From Fulvimarina sp040239565 (lineage in GTDB: Bacteria > Pseudomonadota > Alphaproteobacteria > Rhizobiales > Rhizobiaceae): DNA of 64,000 nt. Below the pieces are notes generated by a model. It made no database searches. It was not told the origin of the DNA and saw only the letters and a program-made list of their open reading frames with translations. Made by a program: the position numbers and the translations under genes. This document shows positions 25,624 through 34,401 of this stretch, piece by piece. The stretch lies in the NCBI RefSeq assembly GCF_040239565.1, contig NZ_JBEHWS010000013.1, positions 1 through 64,000 of the forward strand, written 5' to 3'. Each line of letters opens with the position of its first letter. Position 1 is the first letter of the stretch.

Positions 25624-25700
25624 GGGCCTGTAGCTCAATTGGTTAGAGCCGGCGGCTCATAACCGCTTGGTTGGGGGTTCGAGTCCCTCCGGGCCCACCA
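25624..25700 (+). tRNA. tRNA with CAU anticodon, probably tRNA-Ile2 (lysidine type)
   Basis: A full cloverleaf of 77 bases with encoded CCA: acceptor GGGCCTG/CGGGCCC, D arm with TAGCTCAATTGGTTAGAGC, anticodon stem GGCGG/CCGCT with loop CTCATAA (anticodon CAU), T arm with GGTTCGAGTCC. The GGGCC acceptor and the CTCATAACCGCTTGGT segment resemble tRNA-Ile2, whose C34 is converted to lysidine by TilS, more than elongator tRNA-Met; this isotype call is an inference. It stands at the left edge of the uronate island, as tRNA genes often do at integration sites. Confidence 0.93.
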
Positions 25701-25898
25701 TTTGTCGACGCAAACGATCTCTGCTTCGATTTCGTTTTCTCGACAAACGGTCCCCATGCGCACCGCCGATCTTCCCTTCCAGGAATCAACCTCAATAATA
25801 ATTTTTGGGCGCAACTCCACGATCGCATCCCGCAAATAAGGGTGATCTGATCCCCAGCCCTGGAGATCAGGTTCGACATTTTCTACAGAAATTGTCTC
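25701..25898 (-). pseudogene. Remnant of a class I SAM methyltransferase, cut off at the tRNA
   Basis: A minus-strand frame after a stop at about 25899 reads ETISVENVEPDLQGW, then HPYLRDAIVELRPKIII-EVDSWKGRSAVRM and EIVCVDKWW, before running straight into the tRNA. The pattern I-I-E-V-x-S-W-K-G-x-S-A is the SAM-binding motif I of FkbM-like and related methyltransferases, and VCVDxW is motif II. The usual EVG is EVD here. Neither a proper start nor any of the C-terminal half is present, so this is a truncated gene fragment. Its break point at the tRNA 3' end suggests that an integration event cut it. Confidence 0.6.
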
Positions 25899-26273
25899 TT
25901 ATGGGTCAGCGTCGAAGAGCATTTTTCGAATCTTGAGCCGATTGACGGGATCGGCCATAGGCCACCTGTAAGTCCCTGACAAAAAACAGATGACCTGCTG
26001 CTACGAGGACGCAACTTTTATCTTCAACTGCGAAAAATGCGATTCAATTTCATCCTCAGTCGCAAATGCGCTCGAAAAGTGCCGAAAACTCGCTCTCTTT
26101 GCTTGCCCCTCGACCAACCAGTACGGGGCGGTGGTGTCCTGACCCTGCACTAAGTTTTACCCCGGACCACGCGGCTGGACCACGACCGCACGCGCGATGG
26201 CACCGGCGCTGATCAAGGCGGAAACGCTGTCATCGCGCCCACCAAAGAACGCCGTAAGCGGTCAGCTACGCGC
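25899..26273. other. Non-coding junction between tRNA/methyltransferase remnant and kduD
   Basis: About 375 bases without a gene. The first half is relatively AT-rich; the second half (about 26130-26270) is GC-rich and may contain degraded transposon end sequence, but nothing is recognisable. It also lies downstream of kduD, so a terminator for the uronate operon would be expected, but no clear hairpin with a T-tract is seen. Confidence 0.4.
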
Positions 26274-27017
26274 TCAGCGCGCCAGCCATCCCCCGTCCAC
26301 GTTCAACACAGCGCCAGTCACATAACGCGCGGCGCGCGAACACAGGTAGGCCGCTGTGCCGCCGATGTCCGACGGCTCGCCCCATCGCCCCGCTGGGATC
26401 CGGTCCAAGATCGCCTTCGACCGCTCGGGGTCGTCACGCAATGCCTCGGTGTTGTTCGTGGCGATGTAGCCCGGTGCAATGGCATTTACGGTGATTCCGT
26501 GCGGCGCCCATTCGTTGGCAAGGATCTTGGTCAGCCCCGCCACACCGTGTTTGGACGCGGTGTAGGACGGGACGCGAATTCCGCCCTGGAAGCTCAGGAG
26601 CGACGCGATGTTGACGATCGCCCCTTCGGCCCCGCGCTTGATCAGTGCACGGCCGAAGGCCTGGCAGGTGAAAAAGAGCGCCTTGAGGTTGACGTCGATC
26701 ACGTCGTCCCAGTCGGCTTCGGAAAACTCCGTGCTGTCCTCGCGGCGAATGATGCCGGCATTATTGACCAGCAAATCGAAGCCCGCGCCATCGAAGAGGC
26801 TGGTGGCCGCCATCGGGTCGGCGAAATCGAGGATCAGCTCCTCGCCCGCGCCGCCCGCCTTCCGGATCTGCTGAACCGTCTCGGCGCAGGATCTGCGCCC
26901 CGCGCAGACGACGTGAGCGCCCTGCCCGGCGAGGCTGACCGAGATGGCCTGCCCGATGCCGGTATTGGCCCCGGTGACGAGGGCCTTGCGGCCCTCGAGA
27001 GAGAACAGCCCGGACAT
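26274..27017 (-). CDS. kduD: 2-dehydro-3-deoxy-D-gluconate 5-dehydrogenase
   Basis: A 247-residue classical short-chain dehydrogenase. It interconverts 2,5-diketo-3-deoxygluconate (the KduI product route) and 2-keto-3-deoxygluconate. Motifs: TGANTGIGQAIS cofactor loop, NNAG at the end of beta-4, catalytic Ser in NIASLLSFQGG, and YTASK (Tyr/Lys), then the NAIAPGYIATNNTEALR loop typical of KduD. It begins at an ATG overlapping the kduI stop (TGATG). SDR sequences alone are ambiguous; the kduI neighbour makes the assignment firm. Last gene of the uronate operon. Confidence 0.93.
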   Translation of the reverse strand: MSGLFSLEGRKALVTGANTGIGQAISVSLAGQGAHVVCAGRRSCAETVQQIRKAGGAGEELILDFADPMAATSLFDGAGFDLLVNNAGIIRREDSTEFSEADWDDVIDVNLKALFFTCQAFGRALIKRGAEGAIVNIASLLSFQGGIRVPSYTASKHGVAGLTKILANEWAPHGITVNAIAPGYIATNNTEALRDDPERSKAILDRIPAGRWGEPSDIGGTAAYLCSRAARYVTGAVLNVDGGWLAR

Positions 27018-27844
27018 CAACGCATGTCCCCGGGCTGGATGAAGTCCATGTCGGTGAAGTCCATGTTGTCGCCGGCCATGGCCCAGATGAAGGTGTAGGC
27101 CCCGATGCCCGCACCCGAATGGATCGACCATGGCGGCGAGACCACGCCCTGTTCTCCCGCGACCACGAGGTGCCGCGTCTCCTGCGGCTCGCCCATCAGG
27201 TGCAGCACACGCGCCCCATCATCCATGCCCCAGTACATATAGGCCTCCATGCGGCGGTCATGGGTATGGCTGGGAATAGTGTTCCAAACCGAGCCGTCCT
27301 CGAGCGAGGTGTAGCCCAGCGTGAGCTGGCAGCTTTCCATCACGTCCGGGTGGATGAACTGCCGGATGGTGCGTTTGTTCGAGTTCTGGACATCGCCCAG
27401 CTTGACCTCCTTGGCGTCGTCGATCGTGACCAGCCGGTTGGGACAGGTGCGGTGCGCGGGAGCCGAGGCGATGTAGAACCGGCCCTTCCCGGAGAATGTC
27501 ACCTCGCCCGGTCCCATGCCGAGATAGAGCACGTCGCCGCGGTTCAGGGTCCAGCTTTCGCCACCGCGCGCGACGTCTCCGGTGTCGCCGATGTTCACGA
27601 TGCCCATCTCGCGCCGGTCGAGGAAGCTGGGCGTTCCGGCCTCCTTCACCTCGCCCAAGGTCAGGCTGCCGCCATCGGGCACGGCACCGCCCAGCACAAA
27701 ACGGTCATAATGGGTGTAGGTCAGCCGGATCTCGCCGGACTTGAAGCTCTCCTCGACGAGGAAGTGACGGCGCAGGCCGTCGGTGTCGAGGGTCCGCGCC
27801 TGCTCCGGGTGAACGGCGTGCATGGTCTTGACTGTCAGCATCAT
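27017..27844 (-). CDS. kduI: 4-deoxy-L-threo-5-hexosulose-uronate ketol-isomerase
   Basis: A 275-residue cupin-like isomerase of normal KduI length (E. coli 278). It converts 5-keto-4-deoxyuronate, formed from unsaturated galacturonate after pectin lysis, to 2,5-diketo-3-deoxygluconate. Zinc ligands lie in PSHTHDRRMEAYMYW (His, His and Glu) and WSIHSGAG. The MGIVNIGDTG, NRGDVLYLGMG and NKRTIRQFIHPDVMESCQLTLGYT stretches are canonical. Start: two adjacent ATGs after AAAGGAAAAT. It overlaps kduD at its end. Confidence 0.97.
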   Translation of the reverse strand: MMLTVKTMHAVHPEQARTLDTDGLRRHFLVEESFKSGEIRLTYTHYDRFVLGGAVPDGGSLTLGEVKEAGTPSFLDRREMGIVNIGDTGDVARGGESWTLNRGDVLYLGMGPGEVTFSGKGRFYIASAPAHRTCPNRLVTIDDAKEVKLGDVQNSNKRTIRQFIHPDVMESCQLTLGYTSLEDGSVWNTIPSHTHDRRMEAYMYWGMDDGARVLHLMGEPQETRHLVVAGEQGVVSPPWSIHSGAGIGAYTFIWAMAGDNMDFTDMDFIQPGDMR

Positions 27845-27924
27845 ATTTTCCTTTCGGATCTGGGTGCTTGCATTTGTTCCTGAGAAGAAGCGGTGGCTTG
27901 GGAAGAGATCAGCCTTGGCGGATG

Positions 27925-29769
27925 TCAGCCGCCATCGCTGCCGCAGCCTGAGCTCAGGAATTCAGAGAGGTCCACATTGGGGTCCGGTGTGGCGAGGAAG
28001 CCATGAACAAGGTCATGATCGCCGCGACCAAGCCAGGTCAGGGCAAACGGAACCGTCGTCTTGGGCGAGGTCAGGTTGAAATTGACCCGCTGGGACAGCA
28101 GCATCATCTTTTCGGTCTTATCCAGGCTGCGAACGCCTGAAATGCCGTTCTCACCGCGCACCACAAGGGTTGAACCCAACCGGGCCCGGGCCGTGAATTC
28201 CGCATCATCTACGGGGCTTGCCTGGACGCCTGACGGATCGTCAGCATGCAGGATGTCCGGCGCGGCGTACCAGTTATCGACCGCGAAGCCGGTATCGACG
28301 ACGATCGCCGGTCTTTCCAACGTGAACCTGTGACGCCGTCGGAAGGACGCCTCACCGTCGATCTGCACATCCGTTTCGACGCTCTGGCAGCCGGACTTCC
28401 AGGTTGAGCGAACCGACCGGTCCCCGATTTCGACCGCACTGCGCGCATTGCAGAATTGCCAGTTCGCGCCATCGTCGAAACTGAAGGCCAGTATGTTGTC
28501 ACCGAAGCTGAACCGCTCGGAATAGACCAAAGCGCTCAGGTCGGGACCGAAGTTGGTCGAATAGGCAAACTTGTTGTACTTGTCCCGCTGCAAAGCTGAT
28601 CGGACCGGAGCCGCGTAATGCAGGATCGCATGTCCGCTGGATCGCTGGATGAGCCCGCTTGAGCGAGGCATCGGGTGGACCGTGGGCAGGTCAGGCAGGG
28701 GTTCTTCCTCAGCCTGCCAGAATGCGCCGTCCTTCCCGTAGGCCAAGGGAAGGAACGCCTTCATGGCCCAATAGGGCGAGGTCGGCGAATTGTATTCCTC
28801 GCACACGGTAAGGTTGGGGTAGGCGTAACCTCGTGTGAGCAATCCGTCACTGGTGAAGATCGGCTTGGACCGCCAGCTTCTGATCTGGCGCGCCCAGATC
28901 CCCTTCATCGCCCCTACCGACAGGCTGTCCTGGTCGGCGAACGGGGCCACCCCCCAGAACGCCGCCGTGGCGAAGCGGTAGATCAGCGACCGGCCGACCA
29001 TGACCGTCTCGCCCGTCCGGGCGAACCAGTGGATGAACTCTTGCACGAAGTGGCCCGCGCGGGCCTTGTATCTACGGGCCCGCTCTGGGTCGGGGTTCAC
29101 GGCGTATTGCGCATAGAGCAACGCGTAGAAGTGCATCGCGAAGCCGTTGTAGTGGTCGATGGGGAGTTCCGGCCCGTCGCCATACCACCCGTCGCCCAGA
29201 TACCACTGGTCGATCCGGTCGAGGTACCGCGCCTGGAGATCCTCGTCGATGAGGTCCGCATGACCGATCTTCCGCAGCCCCTCCTGCACGAGGATCGCAA
29301 AAAACAGCCAGTTGTTGTCCACCAGCTGGACGGTCTGGATATCCGCGAGCCACGTCAGCAGGTTTTGCTTCTCGCTTTCGGTCAGCGGATACCACCCCTC
29401 TTCGGGCAGCATCATCAACAGCATGCCGATCGCCGCCATTTCGACACAACGTTGCGATCGGTCCTGCGCGCGCCCCCAGTAGCCTGGGTGTGCCGGATCG
29501 CAGCCCGCGGCGATTGTCTTGCGCATCAGCGGCCAGTGATCGAAAGCCCCTCCGCCCATCGACAGCGGCACGAGCCCCCACAGGGGGCGAGCGACCCCTT
29601 CGAGCGCGCTGGACTCCATGTCGAATGCAGCACCGCCTTCGTGGAAATCGACACGCGGACCTTGGGCCTCGAAATAGGGGCGCAAGGGGTCGAACAGATC
29701 TCGTACCGCCCTTTGGAAATCGCCGCGCGTCTCCAGTGGGTTGTCCCGAAATGATGGATAGAAGGTCAT
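27925..29769 (-). CDS. DUF2264 protein, probable uronate/glycan-degrading enzyme
   Basis: A 614-residue protein whose N-terminal part (NPLETRGDFQRAVRDLFDPLRPYF, then WGLVPLSMGGG) matches DUF2264, an (alpha/alpha)-barrel family linked to uronic-acid-containing glycan use. The C-terminal 230 residues are beta-rich, like the domain of heparinase II-type and DUF2264 proteins. No signal peptide is seen, so it should act in the cytoplasm on oligosaccharides imported by the TRAP system. Start at the ATG at 29769 with AGGA five bases upstream. It lies 83 bases downstream of the TRAP permease and 81 bases upstream of kduI. Its substrate is an inference from context. Confidence 0.8.
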   Translation of the reverse strand: MTFYPSFRDNPLETRGDFQRAVRDLFDPLRPYFEAQGPRVDFHEGGAAFDMESSALEGVARPLWGLVPLSMGGGAFDHWPLMRKTIAAGCDPAHPGYWGRAQDRSQRCVEMAAIGMLLMMLPEEGWYPLTESEKQNLLTWLADIQTVQLVDNNWLFFAILVQEGLRKIGHADLIDEDLQARYLDRIDQWYLGDGWYGDGPELPIDHYNGFAMHFYALLYAQYAVNPDPERARRYKARAGHFVQEFIHWFARTGETVMVGRSLIYRFATAAFWGVAPFADQDSLSVGAMKGIWARQIRSWRSKPIFTSDGLLTRGYAYPNLTVCEEYNSPTSPYWAMKAFLPLAYGKDGAFWQAEEEPLPDLPTVHPMPRSSGLIQRSSGHAILHYAAPVRSALQRDKYNKFAYSTNFGPDLSALVYSERFSFGDNILAFSFDDGANWQFCNARSAVEIGDRSVRSTWKSGCQSVETDVQIDGEASFRRRHRFTLERPAIVVDTGFAVDNWYAAPDILHADDPSGVQASPVDDAEFTARARLGSTLVVRGENGISGVRSLDKTEKMMLLSQRVNFNLTSPKTTVPFALTWLGRGDHDLVHGFLATPDPNVDLSEFLSSGCGSDGG

Positions 29770-29851
29770 TGCTTTCCTATGCGCGCGTAGTCTCGTGGAA
29801 TTGGCCGGATTCGCCCTGCGGTAACGTGGAAAGACACGCGATGGTCGTGCT

Positions 29852-31759
29852 CTAGAACCCGAACAGGCTGGGAATGAACAGGCTGATTGCAGGCACGTAG
29901 GTGACAAGCATGAGCCCGACGATCTGCAGCGCGAAGATCGGGAGCAACGGCCTGACGACCCGGGTCAGGTGTTCGTCGGAGACGCTGCAGGCGACGAAGA
30001 GAACCGTACCCACCGGCGGAGTTACGACGCCCATGCACAGATTGTAGATGAGGATCATGCCGAAATGCACCGGATCGACGCCCATTGCGGTGACGATTGG
30101 ATAGAAGATCGGCGTGAAGATCAGCAGGGCGGGTGTCATGTCCATGAAGATGCCGACCACCAGCAGCGTGATGTTGATCATCAGCAGGATGATGATCTTG
30201 TTCTCGCTCACCGCCGTCAACAGGTCCCCGATGGTCGCGGGAATGCCCGCGAACGTCATGCTCCAGCTCATCAGCCCCGAACAGGCGATGAGAAAAGCGA
30301 TGACGCCGGTTGTAACCAAGGTGTCGCGTGTCGCGCGGACCAATTGGCTCCAGGTGAGGCTGCGATAGCAGGCGGCGAGGATCAGCGCGTATATCACCGC
30401 GACACCCGAGCCTTCGACGGCAGTGAACACGCCACCGGTGATGCCGCCGATGACGGCGACGACCAGCAGAAGGCTGGGCAACGCGCGGAACACCAGGCTT
30501 CCGAATTCGGACATGGAAATATCCGACCTGTCAGCCTTGTAGCCAAATTTCCGCGCGTAGAAAAAGGCGGCGATCATCACCGAGCCGGCCATGATCAGAC
30601 CGGGAAGATATCCCGCGAGGAAAAGCGCGATGATCGACGCACTGCCCCCTGTGATGAGCGAGTAGATGATGACCGGACCCGACGGCGGGATCAGCATGCC
30701 GGCCGGAGCAGAGGCGGCGTTGATCGCCGTGCCAGTCGGCATGTCGTAGTTCTTGTCCTTGGCGATCGGCGTGATGATGCTGCCCACTGCGGTTGCAGAG
30801 GCGATGCCGGATCCCGAAAGCGCACCGAAAAAGATGTTCGAGACGACGTTGGTCTGCCAAAGGCTGCCTGGAATGCGCCGCCCCAGCAGCATGGCGAAAT
30901 CGACCAGGCGTCTGGCGGTTCCGCTCTGGTTCATGATGTTTCCGGCGAGGACGAAGAACGGCAGGGCCAGGAAGCCGAAGTTGTCGAGGCCGCTGAAAAC
31001 CTTTGATCCGATTGTCGGAGCCAGCAGAAACGGATCGATCTGCAGCGCCAACGTCAGCACCCCGGCCATCGCCAGCGCGATCGCGATGGATACGCCAAGG
31101 ATCAGGAACACCGCGAAGGAACCGAACAGAACCAGAACTGCGAGCAGCTGCGGGTGGTCCGCGTTGAAGTCTTGCCAAACTTGCGTCCCGGTCAGCACCC
31201 ACGCTCCGCCGACGAGCACCGCGAGTATGGCGGCAACTATGCCGATATCGGACAGAGGATTGGGTGACCCGATGATCAGGCGCACGATCTCAATCACTTG
31301 CGCCAGGATTATCAGCACGCCGGTAAGAGCCAGGACGCTTTGCAGATATCCGATGGGGATGTCGATAATCGGCACGTGCATCGACAGGTTGCGGCTGAAG
31401 AACTCGTAGCCCGCCCAGGTGAGTCCGCACCCAAAGGCCAGCGCGATGATGCAGATGAGAATCTGAAGCCGTGCCTCGTTCCGCTCGGACAGTATGTCGG
31501 GGAGGATGGGCAGGTTCAGGTGGCGCTTGTCCATGAAACATAGCCCGGCGCCAAGCAGTCCCACCCAGATGAAGCTGAACCGAAGCAGAACCTCGGTAAG
31601 GATACTCGGTGCGTTCAGAAAGTACCGCGACGCGACTTGATAGCCGATCAGTACGACCATCAGCATGATCCAGGCGACCAGCACATACTCGAAGTTGCGC
31701 CGGATCGTGTCATAGAACGTCATCGCCGGGCGCTTGGGTCCGGTATCTATCTGCGACAT
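29852..31759 (-). CDS. TRAP transporter fused permease, DctQ-DctM
   Basis: A 635-residue membrane protein joining both TRAP permease subunits. Residues about 20-170 form a DctQ-like four-helix part (FEYVLVAWIMLM...RYFLN and the RHLNLP element). About 190-635 form a 12-helix DctM-like part with FVLAGNIMNQSG, FGALSGSGIASATAVGSI, PPSGPVIIYSL, MDMTPALLI and CMGVVTPPVGTVLF. It moves the ligand of the DctP protein across the inner membrane with sodium. Start at the ATG at 31759 after GGGAGGAGCCC. The operon implies that the cargo is an unsaturated or deoxy uronate or oligouronide. Confidence 0.93.
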   Translation of the reverse strand: MSQIDTGPKRPAMTFYDTIRRNFEYVLVAWIMLMVVLIGYQVASRYFLNAPSILTEVLLRFSFIWVGLLGAGLCFMDKRHLNLPILPDILSERNEARLQILICIIALAFGCGLTWAGYEFFSRNLSMHVPIIDIPIGYLQSVLALTGVLIILAQVIEIVRLIIGSPNPLSDIGIVAAILAVLVGGAWVLTGTQVWQDFNADHPQLLAVLVLFGSFAVFLILGVSIAIALAMAGVLTLALQIDPFLLAPTIGSKVFSGLDNFGFLALPFFVLAGNIMNQSGTARRLVDFAMLLGRRIPGSLWQTNVVSNIFFGALSGSGIASATAVGSIITPIAKDKNYDMPTGTAINAASAPAGMLIPPSGPVIIYSLITGGSASIIALFLAGYLPGLIMAGSVMIAAFFYARKFGYKADRSDISMSEFGSLVFRALPSLLLVVAVIGGITGGVFTAVEGSGVAVIYALILAACYRSLTWSQLVRATRDTLVTTGVIAFLIACSGLMSWSMTFAGIPATIGDLLTAVSENKIIILLMINITLLVVGIFMDMTPALLIFTPIFYPIVTAMGVDPVHFGMILIYNLCMGVVTPPVGTVLFVACSVSDEHLTRVVRPLLPIFALQIVGLMLVTYVPAISLFIPSLFGF

Positions 31760-31922
31760 GGGCTCCTCCCGCCGGATTTCGGCGCGCTTCCGAACAACGT
31801 TGCAGATCGTGCCACGGCTGCCATTGCGCTAAACAGAAACGTGAGTGTTCGCCGGGCGCGGACGACAGGCCGGCGCGCGGAGACGGCCCGAAGCAGGGAT
31901 TCCCTGCATCGGGCCACTATTC

Positions 31923-32912
31923 TTACGGAAGCTCGCGATCCGTCATCGAGAAGATCTTCTCGATCACCGGGCGCTGATACTCGTTTTCAGCGGCTTCGAC
32001 ATACATCGGCTGTACCGCGTCGATGAACGGCTGCTTGTCGATCTCGATGATTTCGACACCGAACTCTTTCACCGCCCGCTGGGCACTTTCCGCGAAGGCT
32101 TGATCGATTTCTTCAACGGAGCGCTCACTGATGGTGGCGAACTCTTCCTTGACGACGGCAAGGTCCTCTTCTGACAGTGCGTCCTGGAAGCGCGTGCTGG
32201 TCACGACGAAGTCCGTCAGACGCGTCTGTTCGGTCAGGATGCCGTATTTTGCCGCCTGTCCGAAGTTCAGATCGTACAGCGTGCTCAAAGTGCCTTCGGC
32301 GCCGTCGATAACGCCCTGCTGCAGGGCGGGGAAAACGTCCCCGAAGGACATCGGCGTCGGCGCGGCTCCGAACAGTTCGAGCATCTCGATATAGGTGTTG
32401 CTCGACATGGTGCGGATCTTCATGCCCTGAAGATCCTCGATCGATTCAACGGGTTCGATCGTATAGAGGCTGCGGAAGCCGTTCGACAGGAAGCCCAGGG
32501 GCAGGAAGTTCTGATCTTCGGCCCCGTCGAACAGCATCTCCAGAACCTCGGGATCGGACATGACCTCACCATATTCTTCCCGGTCGCGGAACATGTAGGG
32601 CAGATTGATGACGCCCAACGCCGGCAAGATGTTCTCGAGCGTCGCGCTGTTCACGATGCCCATGTCGATCACGCCGGACTGGATCTGCTGAAGGTATTCG
32701 CTCTGATCGCCGAGCGTTCCGTTCGCGAAGATCTGGAATGCCACGCGCCCGTCCGTGCGATCTTCGACGGCGTCTGCAAACTGCTCCAAGAGCAGACCGG
32801 GGCCTGCGTCGCTCGGGCCGTTCGTCGCGATCTTGTAGGTCGCAGCCTGCAGCGCGGTGCTGGTCAGACAGATGGCAAGAGCGGTCGCCGTCGGTATGAC
32901 TATGTGTTTCAT
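31923..32912 (-). CDS. TRAP transporter solute-binding protein (DctP)
   Basis: A 329-residue periplasmic binding protein with signal peptide (MKHIVIPTATALAICLTSTALQA, cleavage before ATYKIA). DctP features: the GPSDAGPGLLLEQFADAVEDRT opening, IQSGVIDMG, the GMKIRTMSSNTYIEMLELFGAAPTPMSFGDVFPALQQGVIDGAEG core with the conserved Arg that binds a carboxylate, and a helical C-terminus. The carboxylate-binding Arg fits a uronate ligand. The ATG at 32912 with GGGAGGATACC upstream is preferred to an ATG nine codons earlier. Between the GH88 gene and the permease. Confidence 0.95.
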   Translation of the reverse strand: MKHIVIPTATALAICLTSTALQAATYKIATNGPSDAGPGLLLEQFADAVEDRTDGRVAFQIFANGTLGDQSEYLQQIQSGVIDMGIVNSATLENILPALGVINLPYMFRDREEYGEVMSDPEVLEMLFDGAEDQNFLPLGFLSNGFRSLYTIEPVESIEDLQGMKIRTMSSNTYIEMLELFGAAPTPMSFGDVFPALQQGVIDGAEGTLSTLYDLNFGQAAKYGILTEQTRLTDFVVTSTRFQDALSEEDLAVVKEEFATISERSVEEIDQAFAESAQRAVKEFGVEIIEIDKQPFIDAVQPMYVEAAENEYQRPVIEKIFSMTDRELP

Positions 32913-32942
32913 GGTATCCTCCCTTGGGTAGAACGGCACGTG

Positions 32943-34172
32943 TCAGTGCCAGAAAAATTGCCGATGCCCCAATCCTCGAAGCAGGGCTTCGACGTAGTAG
33001 TAGTCTCCGTAAGGCAGCATCGCGCTGGTGAGATACGGTTCCCCGCACCGTTTTGCGCGAGGCACGTCGCAAGCGCCGTCGGACAGCAGCCCCTGCGCCA
33101 GCGGCTTGCGGGAAATGTCGTGATTGTCGCGCAAGCCCTTGATCATATTCATCGCGGCCGTGCGGTAGCGCAGCGCGGCATCGGACTTGCCGATCCGGTG
33201 GCAGATGTCGCTGATCATGAACAGGCCCGCTGCCGTGATGGAGCCCGCCGACGTGTCCTTCAGGCGTTCCTCACCCTGCGGCAGGCTGTAATCCCAGACC
33301 GGCACGTGATCGTCGCCCATTTTCTCAAGCGCAAAGTCCGCAAGGTTCGCAGAAAGATCGAGATAGTTGAGGTTGCCTGTGATCTCAGCCATCTGCGCGA
33401 ACCCGTGGATCGCCCACGCCTGCCCGCGGCTCCAGCATGATTCGTCCGCGTAACCCTGCCATGTCTTGCCCTCGACAGGCAGGCCGTTCGCGGGGTCGAA
33501 ATCGAAGGTATGGAAGGTGCTGTAATCTGCACGGACGATGTGTTCCGCCAGATTTTCCGCATGGCGTATCGCCACGTCCCGGAACGACGCAATACCGGTC
33601 TCTTCATGAGCCCAGAACAGCAGCGGCAGGTTCTGGACCGAGTCTATGATCATTTTGCCCTGTACGCGGCTGACCCGGTCATCCTTGTCGTCGGCCGTCC
33701 ACGCCAGAAGATATCCGCCGGCCCAGTTGAACCGGGCGCGCAAAGCTTCCGCCGCGCGCAGCGCGAGGTCGCGGGCCTGAGGATTGCGGGTCAGCTTGTG
33801 GTCGGCGACGGCGGTCAGGGAATACAGGAAACCCAGATCGTGGCTCAACCACAGCGGGGTCTGAAGCAGTCTTTCGAGGTGATCGTAGCGCATCCGCGCC
33901 CAGTTCATGAACTGCGACCGACCCGTGATCATGTAAGCGAGCCAAAGCTCTCCGGTCCAGAACGAGTCCGTCCAGAAATATCCGTTCTCGGGGAACCGCC
34001 ACACCGCATCCTGATGGCCGCCGATCATCGGGTTGCGCTGTCCGATCACCCGGGAATTGCGTTCGATGCTCGACAATACGTCATCGAGGATTTCCGTCAG
34101 ATAAGCGGCTTCATCGTCCCTCGGCGGCGCGGAAGCGATCGCGTCGTCGCGTCGTTGAAACAGTTTGTCCAC
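32943..34172 (-). CDS. Glycoside hydrolase family 88, unsaturated uronyl hydrolase
   Basis: A 409-residue cytoplasmic (alpha/alpha)6-barrel enzyme. GH88 hydrolyses the delta-4,5 unsaturated uronic acid left at the non-reducing end by polysaccharide lyases, releasing 4-deoxy-5-ketouronate for KduI. The two essential aspartates match WLSHDLGF (D112) and KMIIDSVQNLPLLFWA (D177); ENGYFWTDSFWTGELWLAY and CWSRGQAWAIHGFA are family hallmarks. No signal peptide, so it acts after uptake. The GTG start at 34172 is the first gene of the operon, divergent from the LacI regulator. Confidence 0.93.
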   Translation of the reverse strand: MDKLFQRRDDAIASAPPRDDEAAYLTEILDDVLSSIERNSRVIGQRNPMIGGHQDAVWRFPENGYFWTDSFWTGELWLAYMITGRSQFMNWARMRYDHLERLLQTPLWLSHDLGFLYSLTAVADHKLTRNPQARDLALRAAEALRARFNWAGGYLLAWTADDKDDRVSRVQGKMIIDSVQNLPLLFWAHEETGIASFRDVAIRHAENLAEHIVRADYSTFHTFDFDPANGLPVEGKTWQGYADESCWSRGQAWAIHGFAQMAEITGNLNYLDLSANLADFALEKMGDDHVPVWDYSLPQGEERLKDTSAGSITAAGLFMISDICHRIGKSDAALRYRTAAMNMIKGLRDNHDISRKPLAQGLLSDGACDVPRAKRCGEPYLTSAMLPYGDYYYVEALLRGLGHRQFFWH

Positions 34173-34270
34173 GCTTGAAGCCTCGTGTCGTTGCGTCTGG
34201 CATCCGGGGAAACCGCGGCTGCAAATTATAGAGGCACGATAACGGCGCCGCAGCCGGAAAACAAATACTT

Positions 34271-34301
34271 TTTCGAAAATTTCGAAATCTCTGAAACTTT
34301 C
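34271..34301. promoter_or_regulatory. Palindromic operator(s) between the uronate operon and its regulator
   Basis: A perfect 17-base palindrome with a central base (34271-34287, TTTCGAAAATTTCGAAA) lies in the 229-base divergent promoter region, followed by a shorter GAAACTTTC palindrome (34293-34301). LacI-family operators are typically 14-20 base palindromes of this GAAA...TTTC type. The site is about 100 bases upstream of each start codon, so binding here could repress both directions. Binding by the adjacent LacI protein is inference. Confidence 0.6.
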
Positions 34302-34401
34302 CGCGTGCTATTTTCGGCAATTCAGCAGGCTGCTATTGAAGGCTAAGGGTCCGGCGTGACTTAACTGGTGAGATCGAACGAACCCGAAAGTTTAACGACC
34401 G

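Noticed and set aside
25643..25879. Minus-strand frame across the tRNA ending GGTRTPNQAV-like
   Set aside because: The tail is the translated tRNA antisense, a well-known spurious product; only the methyltransferase part upstream of the tRNA carries meaning, in a different frame.
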